From DASQZK01 sp963809925 (GTDB taxonomy: Bacteria; Bacteroidota; Bacteroidia; Bacteroidales; GCA-2748055): DNA of 64,000 nt. Below, piece by piece: positions 17,387-26,236 of the stretch. Positions within the stretch are counted from its first letter, which is position 1. Each line of letters opens with the position of its first letter. Below the pieces are notes generated by a model. It was not told the DNA's origin. It ran no database searches and worked only from the letters and a program-made list of their open reading frames with translations. The position numbers were made by a program, and so were the translations under genes. Location: the NCBI GenBank assembly GCA_963809925.1, contig CAWELH010000008.1, forward strand, positions 682,001-746,000, written 5' to 3'.

Positions 17387-18229
17387 ATGAAAGTTTTTGA
17401 GACGGTGGAAGCCCTGCAGGCTTTCAGAAAAACGCTGCGTAAAGGCGGGGCGATTACGGGATTTGTCCCTACGATGGGTGCACTGCACGACGGACATCTG
17501 TCGCTGGTTGACATGGCATCGCAGGAAACCGGCCATGTGATCGTGAGCATATTTGTCAATCCTACCCAGTTCAACGATCCGAACGACCTTAAGAATTATC
17601 CGAGGAACATTAAAAAAGACCTGGATTTACTGTCAACACATAACGTTGATTCAGTATTTATTCCGGACATCCATGAGATTTATCCTTCCCCTGACACCAG
17701 GCAATTTGACTTCGGTCGTCTCAATTATGTTCTGGAGGGTGGGCATCGTCCGGGGCATTTCAACGGGGTAGCCCAGGTGGTGAGCCGCTTATTTGAAATC
17801 ATCGAACCCGATGTCGCTTTTTTCGGTCAGAAGGATTATCAGCAGCTCCTTATCGTAAGAAAACTGATACGCATGCTGAATATGGACATAAAAATTATTG
17901 CTTGTCCCATCATAAGGGAGAAGGACGGTCTGGCTATGAGTTCGCGTAATCAGCTCCTCACCCCTGAGGAACGATTGCATGCCCCTTTAATCGCACAAAC
18001 CATGATGGAGGCTAAAGAAATGGCTAGAGAAAAGAGCTTTCAGGAAGTGAGGTCATGGGCGGTGAATCAATTGAACAACGACCCCTTAATGGATGTTGAT
18101 TATCTGGAGATCGTAGATGCCCAAAACCTTGAATCTGTAAGCCGCCGGGAAGATTCAGATACGATCATCGCATGCATCGCCGTTAAAATTGGAAAAGTAA
18201 GACTCATTGATAATCTTATTTTTGATTAA
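17387..18229 (+). CDS. panC: Pantoate--beta-alanine ligase
   Basis: ATP-dependent condensation of pantoate with beta-alanine to give pantothenate. All nucleotidyltransferase marks are present: FVPTMGALHDGHLSLV (HIGH-like), IFVNPTQFN, the GHRPGHFNGVAQVV pantoate site, DVAFFGQKDYQQ, and REKDGLAMSSRNQLLTPEER (KMSKS-like). Length 280 aa. The same frame is open upstream through the whole repeat array to 15698, giving a false 843-codon ORF; conserved sequence starts at MKVFETVEAL, just after the promoter. panD follows after 12 bp, supplying the beta-alanine. Confidence 0.96.
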   Translation: MKVFETVEALQAFRKTLRKGGAITGFVPTMGALHDGHLSLVDMASQETGHVIVSIFVNPTQFNDPNDLKNYPRNIKKDLDLLSTHNVDSVFIPDIHEIYPSPDTRQFDFGRLNYVLEGGHRPGHFNGVAQVVSRLFEIIEPDVAFFGQKDYQQLLIVRKLIRMLNMDIKIIACPIIREKDGLAMSSRNQLLTPEERLHAPLIAQTMMEAKEMAREKSFQEVRSWAVNQLNNDPLMDVDYLEIVDAQNLESVSRREDSDTIIACIAVKIGKVRLIDNLIFD

Positions 18230-18234
18230 CTTTG
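18227..18234 (+). promoter_or_regulatory. Possible panD -7 element TAACTTTG
   Basis: Exact TAnnTTTG match whose first three bases are the panC stop codon. The panD ATG is only 7 bp further on, so a transcript from here would be almost leaderless. It may be chance; panD can also be read from the panC promoter. Confidence 0.4.
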
Positions 18235-18241
18235 CAGGGTT

Positions 18242-18592
18242 ATGAACATTGAAGTTGTAAAATCAAAAATTCACAGGGTCACCATTACTGAAGCCAATCT
18301 TCAGTATGTAGGGAGTATAACGGTTGATGAAAACCTCATGGACGCGGCGAATATCATTGAAGGTGAGAAAGTGCAGATTGTCAACATCAACAATGGGGAA
18401 AGACTGGAAACCTATGTGATCAGGGGTGAAAGAGGAAGCGGAGAGATCTGCCTCAACGGACCTGCAGCCAGAAAAGTAGCCATCGGGGATGTTATCATTA
18501 TTATATCCTACGCTTCGATGGATTTTGAAGAAGCCAAAAAATTCAAACCGTCGATTATCTTCCCCGACACGGAAACCAATAAAATCGTTTAG
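18242..18592 (+). CDS. panD: Aspartate 1-decarboxylase precursor
   Basis: Makes beta-alanine from aspartate; the pro-enzyme cleaves itself to create a pyruvoyl group. The cleavage site Gly-Ser is in LQYVGSITVDENLMDAA, and the downstream EKVQIVNINNGERLETYVI, GSGEICLNGPAARK and GDVIIIISYA segments are diagnostic. Length 116 aa, complete. It sits 12 bp after panC, so the two last steps of pantothenate synthesis form one unit. Confidence 0.96.
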   Translation: MNIEVVKSKIHRVTITEANLQYVGSITVDENLMDAANIIEGEKVQIVNINNGERLETYVIRGERGSGEICLNGPAARKVAIGDVIIIISYASMDFEEAKKFKPSIIFPDTETNKIV

Positions 18593-18603
18593 TTTCAGGG
18601 CTA

Positions 18604-19662
18604 TTGAAAACAAATCTCATTAAAATACTTAAGTTCCTGGGATTCCTGTCGGTGGGCGTTCTTCTGCTTTATTTAGCCTTCAGGGGCATGAGCTTTGAAT
18701 CGCTTACCAACGACCTCAGACATGCGCGCTATTCCTGGGTGATGCTTTCACTTTTCTTCGCCCTTCTGGCGTACATCTCAAGGGCTATACGGTGGCGCCT
18801 GATCATCGAGCCTCTGGGGTATAAGCCAGGACTCAGGAATACCTTCTTTTCACTGATGGTGGGCTACCTGGCAAACTTTGCCTTCCCACGGATCGGTGAG
18901 ATCACCCGTTGTGCCACACTTTCGAAAAAAGAAAAGATCCCTGTCAACCGGCTGATTGGTACTGTCATTGTTGAACGCACCATCGATCTGCTTTCGCTTC
19001 TGATCATCCTGGTAGTCCTGGTGATCCTGAGGTTCGACACATTCGGAACCTTCTTCAGGGAAAACGTTTTCGTACCTCTTGGTGACAAGATATCCTCGAC
19101 CTTCAATTTTACCTGGATGGTATGGATCATCGTTGCCCTCGGCCTTTCAGCCCTTCTTATACTTTACGTGGTGTTCCGTAGTCGTCTCGCAGAGCTCAAT
19201 ATCGTTGCCAGGATCAAGAATATGGCACTGGGAGTTGTCGAAGGGCTGAAGACCATCTATAAAATGAAAAAACGCTGGCAGTTTGTGATTCATACCGTGG
19301 TCATCTGGCTGATGTACTGGATGATGACCTGGGTTGTTGTGTTTGCCCTTCCTACCACATCTCATCTTGGCATCATCGACGGTCTTTTTATCCTTGTGAT
19401 TGGCGGGCTCGGTATGTCGGCACCGGTACAGAGCGGGATTGGTGCCTTTCACTGGATTGTTTCACGGGGCCTTTTCATCGTCTATGATATATCAATTGAA
19501 AAGGGACTGGTATTTGCCACCATCTCGCATGAGTCCCAGTCGCTGTTTGCCATCTCGCTTGGGATTATGTCTTTCGCTCTTATCTTCAGAAAAAGAAGGA
19601 TCCTGAATCTTCCGCTTGAGATATCCAAAGAGCTGGACGAGACAAAAACAAAAACAGCATGA
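18604..19662 (+). CDS. Lysylphosphatidylglycerol synthase TM region/UPF0104-like membrane protein
   Basis: Polytopic inner-membrane protein of 352 aa with about seven to eight hydrophobic segments (FLGFLSVGVLLLYLAF at the start, SWVMLSLFFALLAYISRAIR, LLSLLIILVVLVIL, and FILVIGGLGMSAPVQSGIGAF near the end). The pattern and the SRAIRWRLIIEPLGYKP and FPRIGEITRCATL segments match the LPG_synthase_TM family, some of which move lipids across membranes; the soluble aminoacyl-transferase domain is absent. The start codon is TTG at 18604, 11 bp after panD. Its 3' end overlaps the next gene by 4 bp. Exact substrate unknown. Confidence 0.82.
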   Translation: MKTNLIKILKFLGFLSVGVLLLYLAFRGMSFESLTNDLRHARYSWVMLSLFFALLAYISRAIRWRLIIEPLGYKPGLRNTFFSLMVGYLANFAFPRIGEITRCATLSKKEKIPVNRLIGTVIVERTIDLLSLLIILVVLVILRFDTFGTFFRENVFVPLGDKISSTFNFTWMVWIIVALGLSALLILYVVFRSRLAELNIVARIKNMALGVVEGLKTIYKMKKRWQFVIHTVVIWLMYWMMTWVVVFALPTTSHLGIIDGLFILVIGGLGMSAPVQSGIGAFHWIVSRGLFIVYDISIEKGLVFATISHESQSLFAISLGIMSFALIFRKRRILNLPLEISKELDETKTKTA

Positions 19663-20156
19663 AAAATGCCGTCAATCCCCGTGAAAAAATCATTACCCGG
19701 CATGATCTGATCGGCTTCACTGCTGAATGGAAAAGACACATCAAGACCGTCGTTTTCACAAACGGCTGTTTCGATATTCTTCACCTTGGCCACATAGATT
19801 ATCTTTCGAAAGCCGCTGCACTTGGAGACATTTTGATCATCGGCCTGAACTCTGATGATTCCGTCAGGCGCATCAAAGGACCGTTACGGCCCCTGCAGGA
19901 TGAAACTTCCCGTGCCATGATCCTGGCTTCCCTCCAGTTTGTCGACGTTGTCGTCCTGTTCAATGAGGACACACCGTACCAGCTCATTGCTGAAATCGTT
20001 CCTGATTTCCTGGTTAAAGGCAGTGATTACAAGGCAGAGGATATTGTTGGATACGACATTGTATCCGGAAGTGGCGGGAAAGTGATTACGATCGATTTTC
20101 TTCCCGGCTACTCCACCTCGGCCATTGTTCAGAAACTTTCCGGCGGGAAAAACTGA
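19659..20156 (+). CDS. RfaE2/HldE-C-like nucleotidyltransferase
   Basis: Cytidylyltransferase-fold enzyme of 165 aa with the signature VVFTNGCFDILHLGHIDYL (HxGH) and a late GYSTSAIVQKL segment equivalent to the ISTSSI motif. It most resembles the stand-alone C-terminal domain of HldE (D-glycero-beta-D-manno-heptose-1-phosphate adenylyltransferase), which makes ADP-heptose for LPS core. The ATGA overlap with the preceding membrane protein suggests coupled expression. The heptose kinase half is not in the window, so the substrate is inferred from family. Confidence 0.88.
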   Translation: MKNAVNPREKIITRHDLIGFTAEWKRHIKTVVFTNGCFDILHLGHIDYLSKAAALGDILIIGLNSDDSVRRIKGPLRPLQDETSRAMILASLQFVDVVVLFNEDTPYQLIAEIVPDFLVKGSDYKAEDIVGYDIVSGSGGKVITIDFLPGYSTSAIVQKLSGGKN

Positions 20157-20202
20157 CGGAAAGCAGGAAGGACGTTGGTTTTGGATATTTTAGAAGCTTT
20201 GT

Positions 20203-20210
20203 TATCTTTA
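20203..20210 (+). promoter_or_regulatory. Probable radA -7 element TATCTTTA
   Basis: One mismatch to TAnnTTTG (last base A). It lies 3 bp before the chosen radA ATG at 20214, which would make the transcript nearly leaderless; this spacing weakens the call. Confidence 0.3.
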
Positions 20211-20213
20211 GAT

Positions 20214-21581
20214 ATGGCGAAAACGAAAAGCGTATACGTTTGTCAGAACTGTGGTGTTGACTCACCCAAATGGATCGGCCGTTGCCCCTCATGCGGGGAA
20301 TGGAATACCTATGTCGAAGAGGTCATTTCCACAGGTAAGAAAGACCGGACATTCGGCAGTTTGGGGGGAGAAAAGCAGAAACCCCGTCTGTTACGAGAAA
20401 TTGATATTCAGCAATCCATGAGGTTGGACACGCTTAACGGGGAATTCAACCGCGTTCTGGGTGGTGGCATCGTCCCGGGATCACTGGTCCTGATCGGAGG
20501 GGAGCCTGGAATTGGCAAGTCCACACTTGCCCTGCAAATCGCTCTGAAAATGAAGAATGCAAAAACGCTGTATGTCTCCGGGGAAGAGAGTGCGCAGCAG
20601 ATCCGCCTGAGAGCCGAACGCCTTGGTCACCTGTCCGACAGCGATTGCATGATCTACACGGAAACCAACCTTGAGAATATTCTGAACATTGCACAATCCG
20701 ACCGTCCCGGACTGATCATTGTCGACTCTATACAGACGCTGCATTCCGATCTTGTCGAATCATCTCCGGGCAGTGTATCGCAGGTGAGGGAATGCGCAGC
20801 CCAACTGCTGAAATTTTCAAAACAAAGCCAGATACCAGTAATAATTATCGGTCACATCACCAAGGACGGCACCCTGGCCGGTCCGAAGATTCTTGAGCAT
20901 ATCGTTGACACAGTCCTGCAGTTCGAGGGAGACCAGAACCATATGTACCGGATCCTCAGAGCAGTTAAAAACCGTTTTGGTTCGACTTCTGAAATTGGCG
21001 TTTACGAGATGCAGGGAAGTGGACTGAGGGAGATCGTCAACCCCAGTGAGATCCTGATCAGCCAGAATCCCGACAAACTCAGCGGAATTGCCGTGTCGGC
21101 CACCCTTGAAGGGATACGCCCGCTGCTGATCGAGGTTCAGGCATTGGTGAGCACCTCTGCCTATGCTACCCCACAGCGGTCAGCTACAGGCTTTGACCTT
21201 CGCCGCCTGAGCATGCTTCTCGCTGTCCTGGAAAAACGCGCAGGTTTTAAGATCATCGCAAAAGACGTCTTTCTGAATATTGCCGGCGGACTCCGTGTAG
21301 ATGACCCTGCCACTGATCTTGGCGTAGTTTCCGCCATCCTTTCTTCAGCAACCGACATAGCTATAGGGGAGGGTATCTGCTTTGCCGGCGAACTGGGGCT
21401 TTCCGGTGAAATAAGGCCGGTGAACCGACTTGAACAACGTCTGTCCGAAGCTGAAAAACTTGGCTTTAAAAGGATGATGATCTCTAAATACAGTAAAAAA
21501 GGCATTGATTTTGAGAGATTCAAAATTGAAATGACCTTTGTTTCCAAAGTTCAGGAAATCCCAAGGATACTCTTCGGATAA
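20214..21581 (+). CDS. radA: DNA repair protein RadA
   Basis: RecA-like branch-migration helicase that acts in recombinational repair. Domains in order: a four-cysteine zinc finger (CQNCG and CPSCGEW), the Walker A motif GGEPGIGKSTLAL, a Walker B IIVDSIQTL, the RadA-specific KNRFG in AVKNRFGSTSEIG, and a Lon-like C-terminal domain (NIAGGLRVDDPATDLG and ELGLSGEIRPV) without protease function. Length 455 aa from MAKTKSVYVC; 13 upstream in-frame codons are not conserved. Confidence 0.96.
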   Translation: MAKTKSVYVCQNCGVDSPKWIGRCPSCGEWNTYVEEVISTGKKDRTFGSLGGEKQKPRLLREIDIQQSMRLDTLNGEFNRVLGGGIVPGSLVLIGGEPGIGKSTLALQIALKMKNAKTLYVSGEESAQQIRLRAERLGHLSDSDCMIYTETNLENILNIAQSDRPGLIIVDSIQTLHSDLVESSPGSVSQVRECAAQLLKFSKQSQIPVIIIGHITKDGTLAGPKILEHIVDTVLQFEGDQNHMYRILRAVKNRFGSTSEIGVYEMQGSGLREIVNPSEILISQNPDKLSGIAVSATLEGIRPLLIEVQALVSTSAYATPQRSATGFDLRRLSMLLAVLEKRAGFKIIAKDVFLNIAGGLRVDDPATDLGVVSAILSSATDIAIGEGICFAGELGLSGEIRPVNRLEQRLSEAEKLGFKRMMISKYSKKGIDFERFKIEMTFVSKVQEIPRILFG

Positions 21582-21600
21582 CCTGACGTAAACCACCATC

Positions 21601-22068
21601 ATGGAAGGGGTACCTCTTATTAGAAGCGATTACCAGCCGGCCACAGCTGTCTATGAGATACGGCGGCCGGAAATCCTCTCGGGTGAAACCTATTATTTTG
21701 AAACTGGCAGTAACCTAACCTATCAGGTGACATTCGGAAAAAAGAAAAACAATTACCTGGGCAACATCGTTAATTTCAGTGTATTGTCGGAAGATTATGA
21801 GGATGAGTATTCGGAAACCAACAGGGGCGAGATCTACCCGATAATCAGTACCGTCATCCGCATCATCGGCATATATCATACAAACCACCCATACTCCAAC
21901 AGCTATGAATTTTCGGGTGATTTTAAGAAGACAAAAGACAGCCCGCCTGTTAGCATACGCACCAGGATGTATCTCAGATCGGCAATGAAAGTTGTTGATC
22001 TCCAATTCTGGGAGGTGACCACGGTGGAGAACAAAGTTTTGATAAAAAGGAAATCGTTGTATGAATGA
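21601..22068 (+). CDS. Hypothetical protein
   Basis: I do not recognise this 155-aa protein with confidence. It is soluble, with no signal peptide. It has a central beta-rich part (YYFETGSNLTYQVTFGKK), an acidic stretch, and IISTVIRIIGIYHTNHPYSN, which suggests a small alpha/beta domain. The pattern of a YxF-x-YxVxF strand pair followed by an acidic E-rich segment is reminiscent of small Bacteroidota DUFs such as DUF6169, but I could not verify that. It begins 19 bp after radA and overlaps the ABC ATPase gene by 8 bp, so it is probably translated with it. Confidence 0.6.
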   Translation: MEGVPLIRSDYQPATAVYEIRRPEILSGETYYFETGSNLTYQVTFGKKKNNYLGNIVNFSVLSEDYEDEYSETNRGEIYPIISTVIRIIGIYHTNHPYSNSYEFSGDFKKTKDSPPVSIRTRMYLRSAMKVVDLQFWEVTTVENKVLIKRKSLYE

Positions 22069-23758
22069 TCCGGTATTGAAAGTGAAAGATCTCACAGTAA
22101 GCAGCCGGAAGGATGGTAAATCCATCCTGCAGGGCATAAGCTTTGAGATCCAGCGTGGAAAAGTCACCGGCATCGTCGGGGAATCCGGATCTGGTAAATC
22201 CGTAACCGCCCTTTCGGTGATGAGGCTCCTTCCGCCGGCACTAGCGGTGACCGGAGGGGAAATCGTGTATAGCAGGGAAGGGAAAGTCACGGATGTCCTG
22301 ACATTGAATCGCGGGGAAATCAATGCGCTCCGGGGCAATCATATTTCGATGATCTTCCAGGAGCCGATGACTTCCCTGAATCCATCGATGAAATGTGGTC
22401 TGCAGATTGATGAAGTACTCCGGATGCACACATCCCTGGGGGAAGCTGAACGAAAGAACCACATCATCAGCTTGTTCGAACAGGTAAAACTTCCTCGCGT
22501 CAATGAGATCTTCGGCTCATGGCCGCATCAGCTTTCCGGAGGTCAGCGTCAGCGGATCATGATCGCCATGGCTCTGGCTGCGGGTCCGGATATACTCATC
22601 GCTGACGAACCAACGACAGCCCTTGATGTCACGGTTCAGAAAAAGATCGTCGATCTTATCCGTGAACTCCAGGAAAGGACAGGGATCTCGGTGGTCTTCA
22701 TTTCACACGATCTGCGGTTGATCGGCCAAATTGCCGCTGAGATCATCGTTATGCGCAACGGCCTGATCGTGGAGAAGAATTCCAGACTAAAACTGCTCAC
22801 AAAACCTGAAAAATCATATACTAAGGGCCTTCTTGCCTGTCAGCCGCCCCTCGATCATAAGCCTGAAAGGCTGCTTACTGTTGAAGATTTTGAGAGTCAA
22901 CAGGGAAATAAAACTCCCGTGACGGTACACGGGGTAAAAAATAATCTGCCTCCTCCTCTTGAAAAAGAGGTACTGCTTACCGTCAGGAACCTGAGTGTTC
23001 ATTACAGGCGTTCCCTCAATCTTTTTGGTACGTCGCACGAAACCATTAAGGCCCTCGACGATGTGAGTCTTGAGGTAAGAAAGGGTGAAACGCTGGGACT
23101 GGTGGGTGAATCGGGATGCGGGAAGACAACCCTGGGCTTGACCATCTTACAGCTCATCCGTTATCAGCACGGCGATATACTCTACCGCGGAAAGTCGATC
23201 GCAAACCTGCATGGCAGTGATTTAAAGACATTCCGGCAAAAAGTGCAGGTAGTATTCCAGGATCCTTACTCATCGCTGAACCCGAAAATGACGGTTGGAA
23301 ATATGATCATGGAAGTCATGAAAGTTCACTTCCGGTCGATGTCGCGGAAAGAACGTACTGACAGCACACATGAATTGCTTACCAAAGTGGGACTTTCCGC
23401 TGCATCAGCAGGCAGGTATCCGCATGAATTTTCCGGTGGCCAGCGACAGCGTATTGGTATAGCCAGAGCCCTGGCCACAAATCCGGAATTCCTTATTTTG
23501 GATGAAAGTGTTTCTGCCCTTGACGTATCGGTGCAGGCTCAGATCCTGAATTTACTGAATGATCTGAAACGGGATTTTGGATTGAGCTATATCTTCATCT
23601 CCCATGATCTTGCGGTGGTCAAGTACATGTCGGACCGCATTATGGTGATGAAAGACGGACATATTGAAGAAGGTGGTGATCCCGAAACCATATGGAAAAA
23701 TCCTGCTTCGGAATATACGCGTAACCTGATCAGGTCGGTTCCGGGAGCCATTGACTAA
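22061..23758 (+). CDS. Double ABC ATPase of the dipeptide/oligopeptide importer type
   Basis: Two nucleotide-binding domains in one 565-aa chain, the layout of GsiA/YejF-type importers. NBD1: Walker A GESGSGKSVTAL, signature LSGGQRQRIMIAMAL, DEPTTALDV. NBD2: GESGCGKTTLGL, FSGGQRQRIGIARAL and DESVSALDV. Both copies look intact. An internal linker of about 60 residues joins them. No permease or binding protein is encoded nearby, so its membrane partners must lie elsewhere. The gene overlaps the 155-aa unknown upstream and ends 6 bp from the convergent PBP gene. Confidence 0.93.
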   Translation: MNDPVLKVKDLTVSSRKDGKSILQGISFEIQRGKVTGIVGESGSGKSVTALSVMRLLPPALAVTGGEIVYSREGKVTDVLTLNRGEINALRGNHISMIFQEPMTSLNPSMKCGLQIDEVLRMHTSLGEAERKNHIISLFEQVKLPRVNEIFGSWPHQLSGGQRQRIMIAMALAAGPDILIADEPTTALDVTVQKKIVDLIRELQERTGISVVFISHDLRLIGQIAAEIIVMRNGLIVEKNSRLKLLTKPEKSYTKGLLACQPPLDHKPERLLTVEDFESQQGNKTPVTVHGVKNNLPPPLEKEVLLTVRNLSVHYRRSLNLFGTSHETIKALDDVSLEVRKGETLGLVGESGCGKTTLGLTILQLIRYQHGDILYRGKSIANLHGSDLKTFRQKVQVVFQDPYSSLNPKMTVGNMIMEVMKVHFRSMSRKERTDSTHELLTKVGLSAASAGRYPHEFSGGQRQRIGIARALATNPEFLILDESVSALDVSVQAQILNLLNDLKRDFGLSYIFISHDLAVVKYMSDRIMVMKDGHIEEGGDPETIWKNPASEYTRNLIRSVPGAID

Positions 23759-23764
23759 TGTCGC

Positions 23765-26122
23765 CTAAAATTTCTCCGGCTCTGAAAACATATTCGTCCG
23801 GGCAACGCCGGCTTCCTTTTCGATATCGGGACAGTTTAGATTTACGTTGAAATTTACCGGCTTCCTGAAAACATCTTCCTGGGATATATTCAAACTTGAA
23901 TCGGCATATACCTTTTGCATAAAAAGACCATAGATAGGCAATGCCATATAAGCACCCTGTCCTTTGGAGATCCCCGCAAAGTGGACAGATCTGTCCTCTG
24001 CGCCGACCCATGCACCTGCCGTGAGTGAGGGGGCAATACCGATGTACCATCCGTCGGACTGGTTCTGAGTGGTGCCTGTCTTTCCGCCCATCTCTGCTGT
24101 CAGATTGTAGATGGAACGAAGCCAGTAGGCCGTTCCCCTGTTCACAACATTATCGAGCATTTTAACCATCAGGTAGGCCGTTTGCTCACTGATGGCCTCC
24201 TGCTCCCTGGGCTGGAATTCAGAAATCACATTCCCTAACCTGTCGGCGATTTTGGTGACATAGAGCGGCTCGATATAGACCCCTTTGTTTGAAAAGGTAT
24301 TGAAAGCGCCGACCATCTCCCTGAGTGAAATATCGGAGGTTCCATAAATAACCGATGGTACGGCATCGATGTGACTGGTCACACCCATTTTTTTAATCAC
24401 GTCAACCACTGCCTGGGGATTGAACTGCTTGACCAGCCAGGCGGCAATATAGTTTGAAGAAGCTGCAAGACCCCATTCGAGCGTCACCATCTTGCCTTCC
24501 ATCTCGTAGTGACCCGAATTTCTGGGCGTCCAGGTAGAATCATGGTCAATAAAGGTTACGGCAGTATTCGACACAAGATCACAAGGTTTGAAACCTTCCT
24601 GCATGGCCAGGGTATAGAGGAAGGGCTTAACGGTTGAGCCTACCTGTCGTTTCCCCTGATTTACATGATCATACTTAAAGTATCGGTTATGATGGTCACC
24701 TACGTAGGCTTTAACATTTCCCGTAGTCGGTTCCATCGCTAAAAAGCCGGTTCTGAGGAAAAATTTATAATAGCGGATAGAATCGAAGGGCGACATGATG
24801 GTGTCTATATCACCACCCCATGAGAAAACAGTCATTTCTCTTGGTGTCGTGAATTCCTTCATAATTGAATCGATTGGAACCTGTGCGGCATGCAGAATCC
24901 GGTAACGGTCGGTGCGCATGACCGCCGACATCATAATACTGTTAATATCCTTTTTGTTAAGGTCTCTGGAAAACGGGGCATTGGGTACACCTTTCTTTTC
25001 TTCGAAAAACTCTTTCTGAAGTTTTCCGCCCAGATGCTCTGCAATGGCCTCTTCGGCATACTCTTGCATCCTTGAGTCGATGGTTGTATAAATCTTCAGG
25101 CCGTCGGTAAATATATTATACGGAGAACCATCGGGTTTGAAATTTTTATTGGCCCATCCATAAAGTGGTTCATTTGCCCACCGGGCTGAATCTTCTTTGA
25201 AGACGGAGTAAGAATAATAATTTCTTCTTTCCGGTTTGGATGCCTTCAGCGTTTCTCTGAGGAAGGTCCTGAAATGGGTTGCCAGGCCGGTTGTATGACT
25301 TTGCAGGTTATAGTCGGTGATCAACGGCAGTTTCAAAACCGAATCACAGATTTCACTGTCGAGGAAACCGTACTTTTCCATCTGGCTCAGTACGATGTTC
25401 CTGCGTCGTATGGAATTTTCCGTGTTCAGTACCGGGCTGTAATAGGTTGGGGCTTTCAGGAGCCCGATAAGGTCGGCGCTCTCCTCAAGTTTTAATGAAT
25501 CAGGAGTTGTATTGAAGAACATACTTGCGGCCGATTTGATACCGTAGGCCTCATGGCCAAATGGGACAGTATTGAGGTACATAACCAGGATTTCCTTTTT
25601 GGTATAGTACCGTTCCAGCCTCACCGCGGTATTCCATTCCTTGAACTTCACAACAATAATATCGATCATCCTTCTCAGCTTACTGTGGTATTCAAGGTCG
25701 CGTGTGTTGAAGAGGTTCTTGGCCAGCTGCTGGGTCAGGGTACTTCCGCCTCCGGTATTCTGTCCGCCGAGAATGGTCTTCAGTACCACCCTGAAAAGGC
25801 CGCGGGTGTCAATACCGGAGTGTTTTTCAAAACGGATATCCTCTGTAGCAATCAGGGCATGTACAAGATCCAGAGACAAATCATCATAATTTACAAACGA
25901 TCTGTTCTGTACATAATATTTGCCAAGGAGTTCACCATCAATGGTGTAAATCTCAGAAGCGAGATTGTTTTCAGGATTTTCAAGCTTTTCAAATGTTGGC
26001 AGGTCACCAAATTTACCCGTAGAAATTAAAAGAAAAATAAGTACAATCAATATAACAGGTACGAGGATAACTGCCCAGAAAATCCTGAGATATAATTTTT
26101 TACGATCGTTGTCAGAAGCCAT
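23765..26122 (-). CDS. Bifunctional penicillin-binding protein 1A type
   Basis: Class A PBP that polymerises and cross-links peptidoglycan from the periplasmic face. Residues about 10-33 form the single transmembrane anchor. The GT51 glycosyltransferase has the catalytic Glu94 in ATEDIRFEKHSG and GGGSTLTQQLAKNLF. The transpeptidase has the acylation serine Ser496 with Lys499 (GSTVKPF), the SSN motif in AASSNYIAAW, and KTGTTQNQSDGW. Length 785 aa; there is a long insert between the domains, usual in this phylum. A -7 element and the topA promoter share the 114-bp divergent spacer. Confidence 0.95.
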   Translation of the reverse strand: MASDNDRKKLYLRIFWAVILVPVILIVLIFLLISTGKFGDLPTFEKLENPENNLASEIYTIDGELLGKYYVQNRSFVNYDDLSLDLVHALIATEDIRFEKHSGIDTRGLFRVVLKTILGGQNTGGGSTLTQQLAKNLFNTRDLEYHSKLRRMIDIIVVKFKEWNTAVRLERYYTKKEILVMYLNTVPFGHEAYGIKSAASMFFNTTPDSLKLEESADLIGLLKAPTYYSPVLNTENSIRRRNIVLSQMEKYGFLDSEICDSVLKLPLITDYNLQSHTTGLATHFRTFLRETLKASKPERRNYYSYSVFKEDSARWANEPLYGWANKNFKPDGSPYNIFTDGLKIYTTIDSRMQEYAEEAIAEHLGGKLQKEFFEEKKGVPNAPFSRDLNKKDINSIMMSAVMRTDRYRILHAAQVPIDSIMKEFTTPREMTVFSWGGDIDTIMSPFDSIRYYKFFLRTGFLAMEPTTGNVKAYVGDHHNRYFKYDHVNQGKRQVGSTVKPFLYTLAMQEGFKPCDLVSNTAVTFIDHDSTWTPRNSGHYEMEGKMVTLEWGLAASSNYIAAWLVKQFNPQAVVDVIKKMGVTSHIDAVPSVIYGTSDISLREMVGAFNTFSNKGVYIEPLYVTKIADRLGNVISEFQPREQEAISEQTAYLMVKMLDNVVNRGTAYWLRSIYNLTAEMGGKTGTTQNQSDGWYIGIAPSLTAGAWVGAEDRSVHFAGISKGQGAYMALPIYGLFMQKVYADSSLNISQEDVFRKPVNFNVNLNCPDIEKEAGVARTNMFSEPEKF

Positions 26123-26141
26123 ATTTTTTTCTGGTTTGCAG

Positions 26142-26149
26142 CAAAAATA
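26142..26149 (-). promoter_or_regulatory. PBP1A -7 element TATTTTTG
   Basis: TAnnTTTG match on the minus strand, 19 bp before the ATG at 26122. A TTTG on the same strand (complement of 26166-26169) is 16 bp upstream, shorter than the preferred 19-21. It overlaps the region of the divergent topA promoter. Confidence 0.5.
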
Positions 26150-26170
26150 ACAATATTTTTTTTATCAAAA

Positions 26171-26202
26171 TTTGAACTATGCAGATGTTTTAATTTACTT
26201 TG
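26171..26202 (+). promoter_or_regulatory. topA promoter (TTTG-N20-TTACTTTG)
   Basis: A -33 TTTG at 26171-26174 is followed after 20 bp by TTACTTTG at 26195-26202 (one mismatch to TAnnTTTG). A Shine-Dalgarno-like AAGGAG (26223-26228) lies 8 bp before the topA ATG, which is unusual in a phylum that often lacks SD sequences. Confidence 0.65.
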
Positions 26203-26236
26203 CAGGTTTTAATCATCTCGTGAAGGAGAATGACAT

